A DNA stretch of 44,601 nt from positions 1 to 44,601 of the forward strand of contig CAYOFY010000004.1 of NCBI GenBank assembly GCA_964403465.1, written 5' to 3'. This document shows positions 26,098-33,848 of the stretch, piece by piece. The position numbers and the translations under genes were made by a program. This stretch comes from JAFGKM01 sp964403465. Lineage in GTDB: Bacteria; Ratteibacteria; UBA8468; B48-G9; JAFGKM01. The stretch's first letter is position 1; every line of letters starts with the position of its first letter. The notes beneath the pieces are model-generated. The model was not told the DNA's origin. It worked only from the letters and a program-made list of their open reading frames with translations, and ran no database searches.

Positions 26098-27212
26098 CAT
26101 AATCCCCCGTCTCTCTGTCTTCCTGATAGGAACATCCTGCTATGCCATAATCCGGCAAGAAAGATACCTCCACCTATTGTAACAAAGGCTACCGGCAGGT
26201 TAAAAACCTGCCCCAGAAAACCTGCGGTGAGCGCTCCGGTAAACAGTCCTGCTCCTATAAGACTTTCATGTATTTCCGCTTTAAGATTATATTTTATATG
26301 CATCAATAGACTATTGTGGTAGGAAAACGCACCGGCAACGCCCAATATTACTACACCTGCAATGATTGCATACTGATTGGTTGCAAGTCCCGCAAGAGAG
26401 CAACCTATAAAGAACAACGTGCATGATACACCAAATATAGCTCTGTGCAATAGAATAGTCTTGTCTATCAGCAGAGAAAAAGTTATAAATCTGCTTATCA
26501 GAAGTATCCCTGCGATAGAACCTATAAACTGGGGAGAAAAATGTCTCTCCAATCCAAGTTTAGGATAAAGGTAAAGAACAGTACTTACCGCAAAAAAATG
26601 CAGAAAATTCAATAAGCGTACTTCCTTTATAATCCCGGGCATCGGAACTTCTCTGTTTACATCAACTTCAGCATATATCTTCATTAAAAGCAATTCTTTT
26701 TTTCGCGATATAAGCAGAAAAAACGCAGGCAAAGCAAGCAGAAGAATAATCAAGGAAGGTACCAGTGGACTAATAACATAAAGAAACCCTGCGGAAAATG
26801 CACCGCATATTACTCCGGCAGACCAGAAAAGATTGAATATCCCGATTTTTAGCTCGTCAACCGAACCGGAAAAAGATTCCTGCATTGAAGGCCAGAAAAA
26901 GGCGTACAGCGCACCCGTGATAAGCAGTAATAAGAAAATAACCGGTATAGGGGAAAAAAACATCAGCATGTATAAAACACCTATTCCGGCGGTTGCATAT
27001 ATAAAAACGGGATTTCTCTTTCTTATCGAACGCCGAGCCAACAAAAAAGTCACCACGGTATACGCAAGATTACCCGCAAAGCCGGCAAGTCCCACAATAA
27101 GAGGCCCGCTCTCCTTCACCTGAGCGAGAAAAAGTGCCAGAGAAATGCTCAAGATATACCCTGCACAGGCCATCAGGAACGAAGCAATATTGATTGCCGT
27201 AAATATACTCAT
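26097..27212 (-). CDS. Major facilitator superfamily transporter
   Basis: The 371-residue protein has about 12 hydrophobic segments in two sets of six, separated by a charged loop (SRKKELLLMKIYAEVDVNREV). Short basic loops such as RRSIRKRN between segments 2 and 3 fit MFS topology. It probably imports the sugar or sugar acid handled by the locus, by proton or sodium symport; the substrate is unknown. I place the start at ATG 27212, preceded by GGAGG. A start at 27251 would lie in the promoter region, before the predicted transcription start at about 27236. Confidence 0.85.
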   Translation of the reverse strand: MSIFTAINIASFLMACAGYILSISLALFLAQVKESGPLIVGLAGFAGNLAYTVVTFLLARRSIRKRNPVFIYATAGIGVLYMLMFFSPIPVIFLLLLITGALYAFFWPSMQESFSGSVDELKIGIFNLFWSAGVICGAFSAGFLYVISPLVPSLIILLLALPAFFLLISRKKELLLMKIYAEVDVNREVPMPGIIKEVRLLNFLHFFAVSTVLYLYPKLGLERHFSPQFIGSIAGILLISRFITFSLLIDKTILLHRAIFGVSCTLFFIGCSLAGLATNQYAIIAGVVILGVAGAFSYHNSLLMHIKYNLKAEIHESLIGAGLFTGALTAGFLGQVFNLPVAFVTIGGGIFLAGLWHSRMFLSGRQRDGGL

Positions 27213-27242
27213 TATCCTCCATAGCGTACTGCAAATTGGAAA

Positions 27243-27271
27243 AGAATACAATCAAAACTCTGTTTTGTCAA
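27243..27271 (-). promoter_or_regulatory. Sigma70-type promoter for the MFS-sialidase pair
   Basis: On the minus strand a perfect TTGACA -35 box (27266-27271) is followed after exactly 17 bases by TATTCT (27243-27248), a 4/6 match to the -10 consensus. Transcription would begin near 27236, leaving about 24 bases before ATG 27212. This supports the shorter MFS start. Confidence 0.65.
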
Positions 27272-27319
27272 TCGCCCGGATTTTTGTAATGCCAGGAGAA
27301 ATTTGTTACCATATCTGCC

Positions 27320-28399
27320 ATGCATACAACAAAGAAAATATTTATAGCTTCAACCAGGCAGAATGACGGAAAGACCGTTTTCAGCATTGGCTTGATGCTT
27401 ACACTGCAAAAATATTTCAGGAAAGTCGGCTTCATGAAACCTGTCGGACAGAAATATTTGATTATCAACGGCATCAAGGTGGACAAGGATGCCGTTCTTA
27501 TACAAAAGGTCTGCGGGATAAAAGATGAATTGAAAAATCTCAGTCCCGTTGCGGTTGAAGGGGGATTTACAAGGGATTATCTTGATGAACCCAAAAAGGG
27601 CTTTCTTGAAGAGCAGATCGTGACGGCTTACAGAAAAATATCCGAGGATAAAGATATAATGGTTATTGAAGGCACAGGACACGCTGGAGTCGGTTCCGTC
27701 TTTGACATGAGTAATGCTGACGTTGCACGCATTCTTGATACTCCGGTGGTTATCATTTCAATCGGGGGGATAGGAAAACCCATTGATGAGGTTTCTTTGA
27801 ATCTTTCGCTTTTCAGGAATAAGGGTGTATCGGTCAAAGGAGTGGTTGTAAACAAGGTAATTCCAGAGAAACAGCAGATAGTGGAAAAGTATCTGAGGAA
27901 GGGTTTTGATAGAGTGGGGGTTCCTCTGTTGGGTGTCATACCCTTCGCCCCCGCACTCTTACAGCCCAACCTTTACCAGATATGCGAGTGCATCAATGGA
28001 AAAACGCTTTCAGGAATCAACAACTTTCACATAAGGATAAAAAATATCGTTATCGGAGCAATGACTGCCAGGCATGCTCTGGATTATTTCAAGCAGGATT
28101 CTCTCCTCGTTACCCCGGGTGACAGAGAAGATCTGATACTGGCGGCCATAGAAAGTTATTCGACAAATGAGGTAAGAGCCCTGGTCCTGACCGGAGGACT
28201 TTATCCCCATAAGAGCATCCTTGAATTGATCAAAAAATATGACATTCCCACCATGATAGTTTCTGAAGGAACCTATGAAACAGCTTCATTGATACATGAA
28301 CTTGTCGTGAAGATAACAGAGGAAGACACGGAAAAGATCGATATGGCACAAAAGCTTGTTGAGAAGCATATAAATCTGGAAGAATTTCTCAGGTTCTGA
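27320..28399 (+). CDS. BioD-like P-loop / DRTGG domain protein
   Basis: The 359-residue protein has an N-terminal BioD-like NTPase domain with a modified P-loop (ASTRQNDGKT, about 10-19) and VIEGTGH, then a C-terminal DRTGG-type domain from about 235. This is the N-terminal architecture of long-form phosphotransacetylases (COG0857 family) without the catalytic Pta domain. Stand-alone versions are known but poorly characterised; they are thought to sense a nucleotide or CoA-related ligand. The gene stands alone, divergent from the MFS unit. An AGGAG at 27294-27298 is 21 bases from the ATG, too far to act, so initiation may be leaderless or unusual. Confidence 0.8.
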   Translation: MHTTKKIFIASTRQNDGKTVFSIGLMLTLQKYFRKVGFMKPVGQKYLIINGIKVDKDAVLIQKVCGIKDELKNLSPVAVEGGFTRDYLDEPKKGFLEEQIVTAYRKISEDKDIMVIEGTGHAGVGSVFDMSNADVARILDTPVVIISIGGIGKPIDEVSLNLSLFRNKGVSVKGVVVNKVIPEKQQIVEKYLRKGFDRVGVPLLGVIPFAPALLQPNLYQICECINGKTLSGINNFHIRIKNIVIGAMTARHALDYFKQDSLLVTPGDREDLILAAIESYSTNEVRALVLTGGLYPHKSILELIKKYDIPTMIVSEGTYETASLIHELVVKITEEDTEKIDMAQKLVEKHINLEEFLRF

Positions 28400-28418
28400 G
28401 TGAAAATTCAATCCTGCA

Positions 28419-29693
28419 TTATTGCGTCTGTGCTTTGATTGAAAGAAGAAGTTCTATATTTGACTTGGTGCCTTTCATTCTCGCTATCAGAAGTTCCATT
28501 GCTTCCATGGGATTCAGGGGAGCAAGAACTTTTCTGAACAACCACATGAGTTGCAGTTCTTCGGCATCAACAAGAAGTTCTTCCCTTCTTGTTCCCGACC
28601 TGTTTATATCAATCGCCGGAAACGTCCTTCTGTCGGAGAGCTTCCTTTCAAGATTAATCTCCATATTGCCTGTCCCTTTGAATTCCTCAAAGATCACATC
28701 GTCCATTTTACTTCCCGTATCTATCAGGGCGGTCCCTATAATTGTCAAACTCCCTCCTTCCTCTATGTTCCTTGCCGCGCCAAAGAATCTTTTTGGCTTA
28801 TCCAAAGCATTTGATTCCAGGCCTCCGGTCATTATCTTGCCGGTATGAGGCACGAGAACATTATATGCACGAGCAAGTCGGGTGATACTATCAAGAAGTA
28901 TGACCACGTCTTTTCTGTGTTCAACCAGACGCTTGGCCTTCTCCATTACTATCTCGGCAACCTGTGTATGCCTTTCGGGAGATTCGTCAAAAGTCGCGCT
29001 TATTACTTCCCCTTTTACAAGCCGCTTCATCTCCGTCACCTCTTCCGGTCTTTCTGCAATAAGCAACACAATAAGATGTGCCTCCGGACTATTTGCCGCT
29101 ATTGAATTTGCAAGTTTCTGAAGAATGACTGTTTTCCCGGTTCTTGGTGGAGAAACAATCAATCCTCTCTGTCCTTTTCCTATGGGGGTAACAAGGTCTA
29201 TCACTCTTGTGGTTATTTCTTCAGAGGTTGTTTCAAGAATGAATCGCTTGTCCGGGTGAATGGGCGTTAACTCCTCAAAAGGAATTCTGAATTGTATGTT
29301 TTCGGGAGGTTCGGAGTTTACCTGTTCCACTTTCAAAAGGGCGAAATATTTTTCGTTATCTTTCGGAGGTCTTATCTGCCCCGCAACCGTATCGCCCGTT
29401 TTCAAAGCGAATTTTTTTATCTGGGAGGGAGAGATATATATATCGTCTGGCCCTGGTAGATAATTATAATTCGGGGAACGCAAAAAACCAAAACCGTCGG
29501 GCAGGACCTCCAGAACACCTTCTCCAAACAGAAGTCCCTCTCTCTGAGTCTGGGATTCCATAATTTTATAAATGAGTTCTTCCTTCCTGAGATTGCTCAC
29601 TCCGTCAACCTTTAAATTTTTTGCTATGCTCTGTAGTTTCGGAATAGTTAATTTCCGAAGCGCTCCAATGTCCATATCTTTTGTTGCTTCCAT
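28419..29693 (-). CDS. rho: Transcription termination factor Rho
   Basis: The 424-residue protein has the full Rho layout: an N-terminal helical domain (LRKLTIPKLQSIAKNL), a cold-shock-type RNA-binding domain with the DGFGFLR motif (66-72), Walker A SPPRTGKT (181-188), Walker B VVILLDSITRLARAYN, the Q/R loops in KRFFGAARN and IGTALIDTGSKMD, and the C-terminal FPAIDINRSGTRREELL signature. It forms the hexameric RNA-DNA helicase for factor-dependent termination. It has no long N-terminal insertion. GGAGG lies 7 bases before ATG 29693. Strong intrinsic terminators are rare in the window, which agrees with Rho-dependent ends. Confidence 0.97.
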   Translation of the reverse strand: MEATKDMDIGALRKLTIPKLQSIAKNLKVDGVSNLRKEELIYKIMESQTQREGLLFGEGVLEVLPDGFGFLRSPNYNYLPGPDDIYISPSQIKKFALKTGDTVAGQIRPPKDNEKYFALLKVEQVNSEPPENIQFRIPFEELTPIHPDKRFILETTSEEITTRVIDLVTPIGKGQRGLIVSPPRTGKTVILQKLANSIAANSPEAHLIVLLIAERPEEVTEMKRLVKGEVISATFDESPERHTQVAEIVMEKAKRLVEHRKDVVILLDSITRLARAYNVLVPHTGKIMTGGLESNALDKPKRFFGAARNIEEGGSLTIIGTALIDTGSKMDDVIFEEFKGTGNMEINLERKLSDRRTFPAIDINRSGTRREELLVDAEELQLMWLFRKVLAPLNPMEAMELLIARMKGTKSNIELLLSIKAQTQ

Positions 29694-29725
29694 TATAGTT
29701 CCTCCGTTATTCTGTGTATTTCGCT

Positions 29726-29742
29726 CATTTCAACATGAAATG
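29726..29742. repeat. Perfect 7-3-7 inverted repeat in the rho leader
   Basis: CATTTCA (29726-29732) and TGAAATG (29736-29742) are perfect inverted arms around ACA, in the 79 bases between coaE and rho and about 33 bases upstream of the rho start. It could be an operator or a small RNA hairpin affecting rho expression. There is no T run on either strand, so it is not a typical terminator. Confidence 0.35.
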
Positions 29743-29772
29743 TGTGGATTAAGTGGTATGCCCAGCCGAAAA

Positions 29773-30369
29773 CTATATTTCCCTTTTGAGTCTTTCAATA
29801 AGGTTCCTTACCTGTTGAAGTGTTTTGCAGTAAGAACCAGAATTGTGGATAACATAGTCGGCTTTTCTTTCTTTTTCCTTCAGAGCAATCTGGTTATTCC
29901 ATCTTTCGAGTATCTCATCTTCGTGGAATTTTGCCTTCAATCTCTCTTTGATTTTCGCCAGGGTAGAGGAAACGACAATTGTTATATCGAATAGTTTTTC
30001 TGATTTAGTTTCGAAAAGCAAAGGAATCTCAATCACAATTATATCATTTTTCTTGCCACAGTCAAATATTTTTCTTTCAATTTCCCTAAAAACTTCGGGG
30101 TGCAGAATACCTTCCAGATTCTCTCTTTTTGCCTCCTCTTCAAAAACTATTCTTGCAATCTTTTTCCTGCTCAGGATGCCTTTCTCAAATACGCTGTTGC
30201 CTAGGGCACTTTTTATTTCCCTGATGATTTTCTTCTTTCTGAGAACACGATGCACGATTTCATCGCACGAGATTACAGGAATGCCTTCTTTTTCAAACAT
30301 TAAACTTACCGTTGTCTTGCCAGAACCGAATATGCCCGTTATTCCGACTTTCAGCGGTTTGTTATGCAA
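29773..30369 (-). CDS. coaE: Dephospho-CoA kinase
   Basis: The 198-residue protein has the P-loop GIFGSGKTT (11-19), an SCDEIVHRVL segment after strand 2, LHPEVF in the CoA-binding helical part and a C-terminal ADYVIHNSG, all typical of CoaE. It phosphorylates the 3'-hydroxyl of dephospho-CoA, the last step of CoA synthesis, in the cytoplasm. The start codon is TTG (30367-30369) with GGAG 8 bases upstream; no better in-frame ATG is available. It lies 41 bases after ahcY and 79 bases before rho. An ERWNNQ segment stands in the region where many homologues have RxxxQ. Confidence 0.93.
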   Translation of the reverse strand: MHNKPLKVGITGIFGSGKTTVSLMFEKEGIPVISCDEIVHRVLRKKKIIREIKSALGNSVFEKGILSRKKIARIVFEEEAKRENLEGILHPEVFREIERKIFDCGKKNDIIVIEIPLLFETKSEKLFDITIVVSSTLAKIKERLKAKFHEDEILERWNNQIALKEKERKADYVIHNSGSYCKTLQQVRNLIERLKREI

Positions 30370-30410
30370 TGCACAGACTCCGGGTATGAATTGCGCTTTG
30401 TCTTACCCAC

Positions 30411-31658
30411 TCATGTTCCCAAATTCCATGAGCTCATATATCTCTTTTGTTTAAGGGTGAGTCTATCTATTCTGATACCCATGCTTTCCAGTTTCAATTT
30501 TGCCACCTGTCTATCTATCTCCTCGGGAACTCTGTAAACATCCGGTTTCAAAGAAGGATTTTCCTTAAGGTATTTGACCGATAAAAACTGATCGGCAAAA
30601 CTCATATCCATTACGGATGAAGGATGTCCTTCAGCACAGGCAAGGTTAACCAGCCGTCCTTCTCCAAGCACATATATTTTTTTGCCTCCGGGCAGGGTAT
30701 ATTCGTCAAGTCCCGGCCTTATAACGTTCCTTTTCGCATTCTTCTCAAGCCCGGCTATATCAATCTCAACGTTAAAATGCCCCGCATTGCCGATAATAAC
30801 GCCATCCTTCATTTTCTTTATCTCTTTTAAGGTTATAACCGACGTATTGCCGGTGGAAGTTATAAAAATATCTCCTGTTTCAGCCGCCTTTGAAACAGGC
30901 ATGACCCGGTAACCATCCATCGTTGCCTCAAGAGCCCTCACCGGGTCTGTCTCTGTTACCACCACGATTGCTCCCATGCCCTCAAATCTTTTTGCTATGC
31001 CTCTTCCACACCATCCATAGCCGCATACCACCGCTGTTTTTCCGCTTATGAGGATATTTGTTGCCCGTAAAATTCCGTCTATCGTTGACTGTCCGGTTCC
31101 ATACCTGTTATCAAAGAGGTGTTTGGTATCAGCATCATTAACGGCAATTACGGGAAAACGTAAGATTTTCTTACGCGCAAGATTTCTGAGTCTTATAACC
31201 CCTGTTGTTGTTTCTTCCGTCGCACCGATTATGCTCCCGGCCAGTAATGTATTCCTGTGAAACGAAGAGATAAGGTCGCAACCGTCATCTACTACAAAAT
31301 GCGGTTTTGCTTTCATAACATTTTTTATGTTCTCGTAGTATGCCTTCTTGCTGTCACCATGTTTTGCAAAAACACTTATCTTTTCGTTCTTGACAAGAAA
31401 TGCCGCAACATCGTCCTGCGTACTCAAAGGGTTGGAGGCGCAAAGGAAAACCTCAGCACCAGCATTTCTGAGATTTATCGCGAGATTTGCCGTTTCCGTG
31501 GTTATATGGAGACAGCACCCTATTCTCTTGCCCATAAAAATCCTGTCATTTTCATATTGATTTCTCAGTATTTTAAGCACCTGCATGTGCCTGAAAGCCC
31601 ATTCAACCCTTTTTTTCCCTTGGTCGGCAAGACCCAAATTTTGTACGTTGTAATACAT
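30411..31658 (-). CDS. ahcY: Adenosylhomocysteinase (S-adenosylhomocysteine hydrolase)
   Basis: The 415-residue protein has GATEETTTG, NDADTKHLFDNRYGTGQS, the NAD-binding GKTAVVCGYGWCGRG and a C-terminal MDMSFADQ. It lacks the insertion of about 40 residues seen in many bacterial enzymes and so matches the shorter Thermotoga/archaeal-type version (family knowledge). It hydrolyses S-adenosylhomocysteine to adenosine and homocysteine with tightly bound NAD. The gene lies 6 bases after metK, which makes the SAM that yields its substrate. AAAGGA precedes ATG 31658 by about 10 bases. Confidence 0.95.
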   Translation of the reverse strand: MYYNVQNLGLADQGKKRVEWAFRHMQVLKILRNQYENDRIFMGKRIGCCLHITTETANLAINLRNAGAEVFLCASNPLSTQDDVAAFLVKNEKISVFAKHGDSKKAYYENIKNVMKAKPHFVVDDGCDLISSFHRNTLLAGSIIGATEETTTGVIRLRNLARKKILRFPVIAVNDADTKHLFDNRYGTGQSTIDGILRATNILISGKTAVVCGYGWCGRGIAKRFEGMGAIVVVTETDPVRALEATMDGYRVMPVSKAAETGDIFITSTGNTSVITLKEIKKMKDGVIIGNAGHFNVEIDIAGLEKNAKRNVIRPGLDEYTLPGGKKIYVLGEGRLVNLACAEGHPSSVMDMSFADQFLSVKYLKENPSLKPDVYRVPEEIDRQVAKLKLESMGIRIDRLTLKQKRYMSSWNLGT

Positions 31659-31664
31659 AAAATA

Positions 31665-32801
31665 TTATCCTTTCCGGAATATTCCCACCGAATTCTTTTT
31701 CTCCCATGTAAACCCTTCTTCTTCTCTTCCGAAATGCCCGTAACAGGCGGTTCTTCTGTAAACGGGCCTAAGCATGTCAAGTTTTTCTATAATTCCGCGC
31801 GGCGAAAGGTCAAAATTATCCTTTATCAACTGCATGATTCTTGCATCTGGAACGGCCCCCGTATTATCGGTGTTGACCATTATAGACACGGGTTGTTTCA
31901 TTCCTATCACATAGGCAATCTGTATTTCGCACCTCTTCGCCAGACCTGAAGCAACTATGTTTTTTGCAAGATACCTTGCCATATAAGAAGCAGATCTATC
32001 AACCTTTGTTGGATCTTTTCCGGAAAAACATCCTCCTCCATGACTCCCTACACCTCCGTAGGTATCCACTATTATTTTCCTTCCCGTTACTCCTGTATCT
32101 GCCTGAGGACCCCCTATGATAAACCTTCCTGTCGGATTAACAAAAATCTTCATGTTTCTGCCTCTTAGCTCACCGGTAATAACTCTGTTTATTACCATTT
32201 CTGTAAGATCGGCCTTGATTGTTCGTTGGGAAACCCCTGGGTTATGCTGCGTGGACAGAACTACGCTCTCAACCGTTTTAGGTATACCATTTTCATACAG
32301 AACCGTAACCTGGGACTTACCATCGGGCCTGAGATAATCCAATTCCTTTTTTTTCCTGACTTCCGCAAGCCGCCTGACAAGTTTGTGCGCAAGAGATATG
32401 GGCAGGGGCATGAATTCTGCTGTCTCATCTGACGCATAGCCAAACATCATACCCTGATCTCCGGCCCCTCCCTTGTCCACCCCGAGAGCTATATCGGGAG
32501 ATTGGGTTTGGATTGAGGTGATAACGGCGCTGGAATCAAAGTGAAAACCATAAAGCGGCTCAGTGTAGCCGACATCACACATCAACTGCCTGGCGACCGC
32601 TGGAATATCAACGTAACTCTTTGTTGCTATCTCTCCTGCGATAAAAATTAGCCCGCGTGTGGTAAGGCATTCGCATGCAACCCTCCCGTTCTTGTCTTGT
32701 TTGATGACTTCGTCAAGTATTGAATCTGATATCTGGTCACATATCTTGTCAGGATGCCCCTCGGTAACTGACTCGGAAGTAAAAAGGTAGGAATTACTCA
32801 T
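31665..32801 (-). CDS. metK: S-adenosylmethionine synthetase
   Basis: The 378-residue protein has TEGHPDKICDQISDS near the N-terminus, GAGDQGMMFGYA, and GGGCFSGKDPTKVDRS, the MetK signatures for ATP, metal and phosphate binding. It forms SAM from methionine and ATP in the cytoplasm. I choose ATG 32801 because GGGAGGGG precedes it and the protein then begins MSNSYLFTSESV as in the family. An in-frame upstream start would run 93 bases into the isomerase gene. The ATG overlaps the preceding stop by 4 bases, and ahcY follows 6 bases downstream. Confidence 0.97.
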   Translation of the reverse strand: MSNSYLFTSESVTEGHPDKICDQISDSILDEVIKQDKNGRVACECLTTRGLIFIAGEIATKSYVDIPAVARQLMCDVGYTEPLYGFHFDSSAVITSIQTQSPDIALGVDKGGAGDQGMMFGYASDETAEFMPLPISLAHKLVRRLAEVRKKKELDYLRPDGKSQVTVLYENGIPKTVESVVLSTQHNPGVSQRTIKADLTEMVINRVITGELRGRNMKIFVNPTGRFIIGGPQADTGVTGRKIIVDTYGGVGSHGGGCFSGKDPTKVDRSASYMARYLAKNIVASGLAKRCEIQIAYVIGMKQPVSIMVNTDNTGAVPDARIMQLIKDNFDLSPRGIIEKLDMLRPVYRRTACYGHFGREEEGFTWEKKNSVGIFRKG

Positions 32802-33838
32802 TTTGCCCCTCCCATTTTTCTCTTCAAAAGGTCTATTCCGCTTATTTCTGTTGGATCTGAATCGTTTAATATGGCAAGATAAAAGCTTACCCAATCACCC
32901 AGAAGAACAAGGTAGAAAATTTCCTCAAGCAGACTTTCTCCCTCCGTCTTTATGTCAACTATGTCAGGATTCACCCGGGACACTATCTCCCTGGTTATCT
33001 CAAACCTTAACCTGATTCTCGCATGATCCTTATCCGAATCTATAAAAACCGGTATCGTCTTTCGCGTAAACCACTCGGGATAACGCCATGACATAATCTC
33101 ATTGTGGTTCATTTCGGGAAATACATTTGCGAACGCAAAAGATTTGCTGTTTTCAGCTATTTGTGTTTTCCACCTGATTATTGCAGGAAAGAGCCTGCTG
33201 CTTGAATAAATCAATGGTACCCTATCATGGAATTTTAATGCGATGTCCTTTGCAATGTTAGTTCTGCTTTCAGGACAAAGAGTGTTTGACCAACGACGGA
33301 TGAAGTTGAAAATTCTCATATTCAATTCCGGGACAATTTTCAACATACTCATTATCTTGTAACACGGGAAAAACAGATATCCCATTGCGCATCTCGGAGG
33401 AAAACCACCCGGTATCTTCAGATAAGGAATGTTTTTCGTCCCTGCAATTTTCTCAATTTCTCCGTTGCTTGAGATACACATCAGTGAACTTCCTTTTTTC
33501 TGTGCCTGTTCCAAAACACTCAAGGTTTCTTCCGTATTGCCGGAATAACTCACGATCACTGCAAGTGTCTCCCGATCCACATATAAGGGCAGCGTATAAT
33601 CCCTGTTTACAAAGCACGGGACCCCGGAATTTTCACAGGCAACAGCATTAATGATATCTCCTGCAATTGCAGAACCTCCCATTCCGCAGAAAACCACTTT
33701 TTTCACAATTCTGTCCGGAAGCCGGGGAGGGGGGTAAGAATTACCTTCTTCGCACTGCATCGGGAATTTCTTCAGCTTACCCAGCATATCCTGTTTATCA
33801 TATTTTTCGATATCGGCAACCGAAATATCCATGGTCAT
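32798..33838 (-). CDS. Bifunctional phosphoglucose/phosphomannose isomerase-type SIS protein
   Basis: The 346-residue protein has two SIS-type halves. The first contains FCGMGGSAIAGD and SYSGNTEETL, which hold the sugar phosphate; the second contains EMNHNEIMSW, a family signature with a catalytic Glu-His region. It interconverts glucose-6-P or mannose-6-P and fructose-6-P, supplying central metabolism and sugar nucleotides. The size and motifs fit the short bifunctional PGI/PMI type, not classical Pgi. GAGG lies 8 bases before ATG 33838. It sits between ptsI and metK with a 4-base overlap to metK. Confidence 0.9.
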   Translation of the reverse strand: MTMDISVADIEKYDKQDMLGKLKKFPMQCEEGNSYPPPRLPDRIVKKVVFCGMGGSAIAGDIINAVACENSGVPCFVNRDYTLPLYVDRETLAVIVSYSGNTEETLSVLEQAQKKGSSLMCISSNGEIEKIAGTKNIPYLKIPGGFPPRCAMGYLFFPCYKIMSMLKIVPELNMRIFNFIRRWSNTLCPESRTNIAKDIALKFHDRVPLIYSSSRLFPAIIRWKTQIAENSKSFAFANVFPEMNHNEIMSWRYPEWFTRKTIPVFIDSDKDHARIRLRFEITREIVSRVNPDIVDIKTEGESLLEEIFYLVLLGDWVSFYLAILNDSDPTEISGIDLLKRKMGGAK

Positions 33839-33848
33839 AGTGAGATCC

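Noticed and set aside
27213..27251. Longer start of the MFS protein
   Set aside because: It would begin upstream of the predicted transcription start and overlap the -10 box; ATG 27212 has GGAGG in front.
27265..27292. Plus-strand promoter (TTGTCA then TAATGC) for the BioD-like gene
   Set aside because: The -10 match is poor, and the better TGTAAT box (27285-27290) has the wrong spacing.
28388..28400. CTCAG-GTT-CTGAG hairpin at the end of the BioD-like gene as an intrinsic terminator
   Set aside because: The stem is only 5 bp and no T run follows on either strand.
32802..32894. N-terminal extension of MetK
   Set aside because: The extension is basic, unlike the family, and falls within the preceding gene; ATG 32801 has a good ribosome site.
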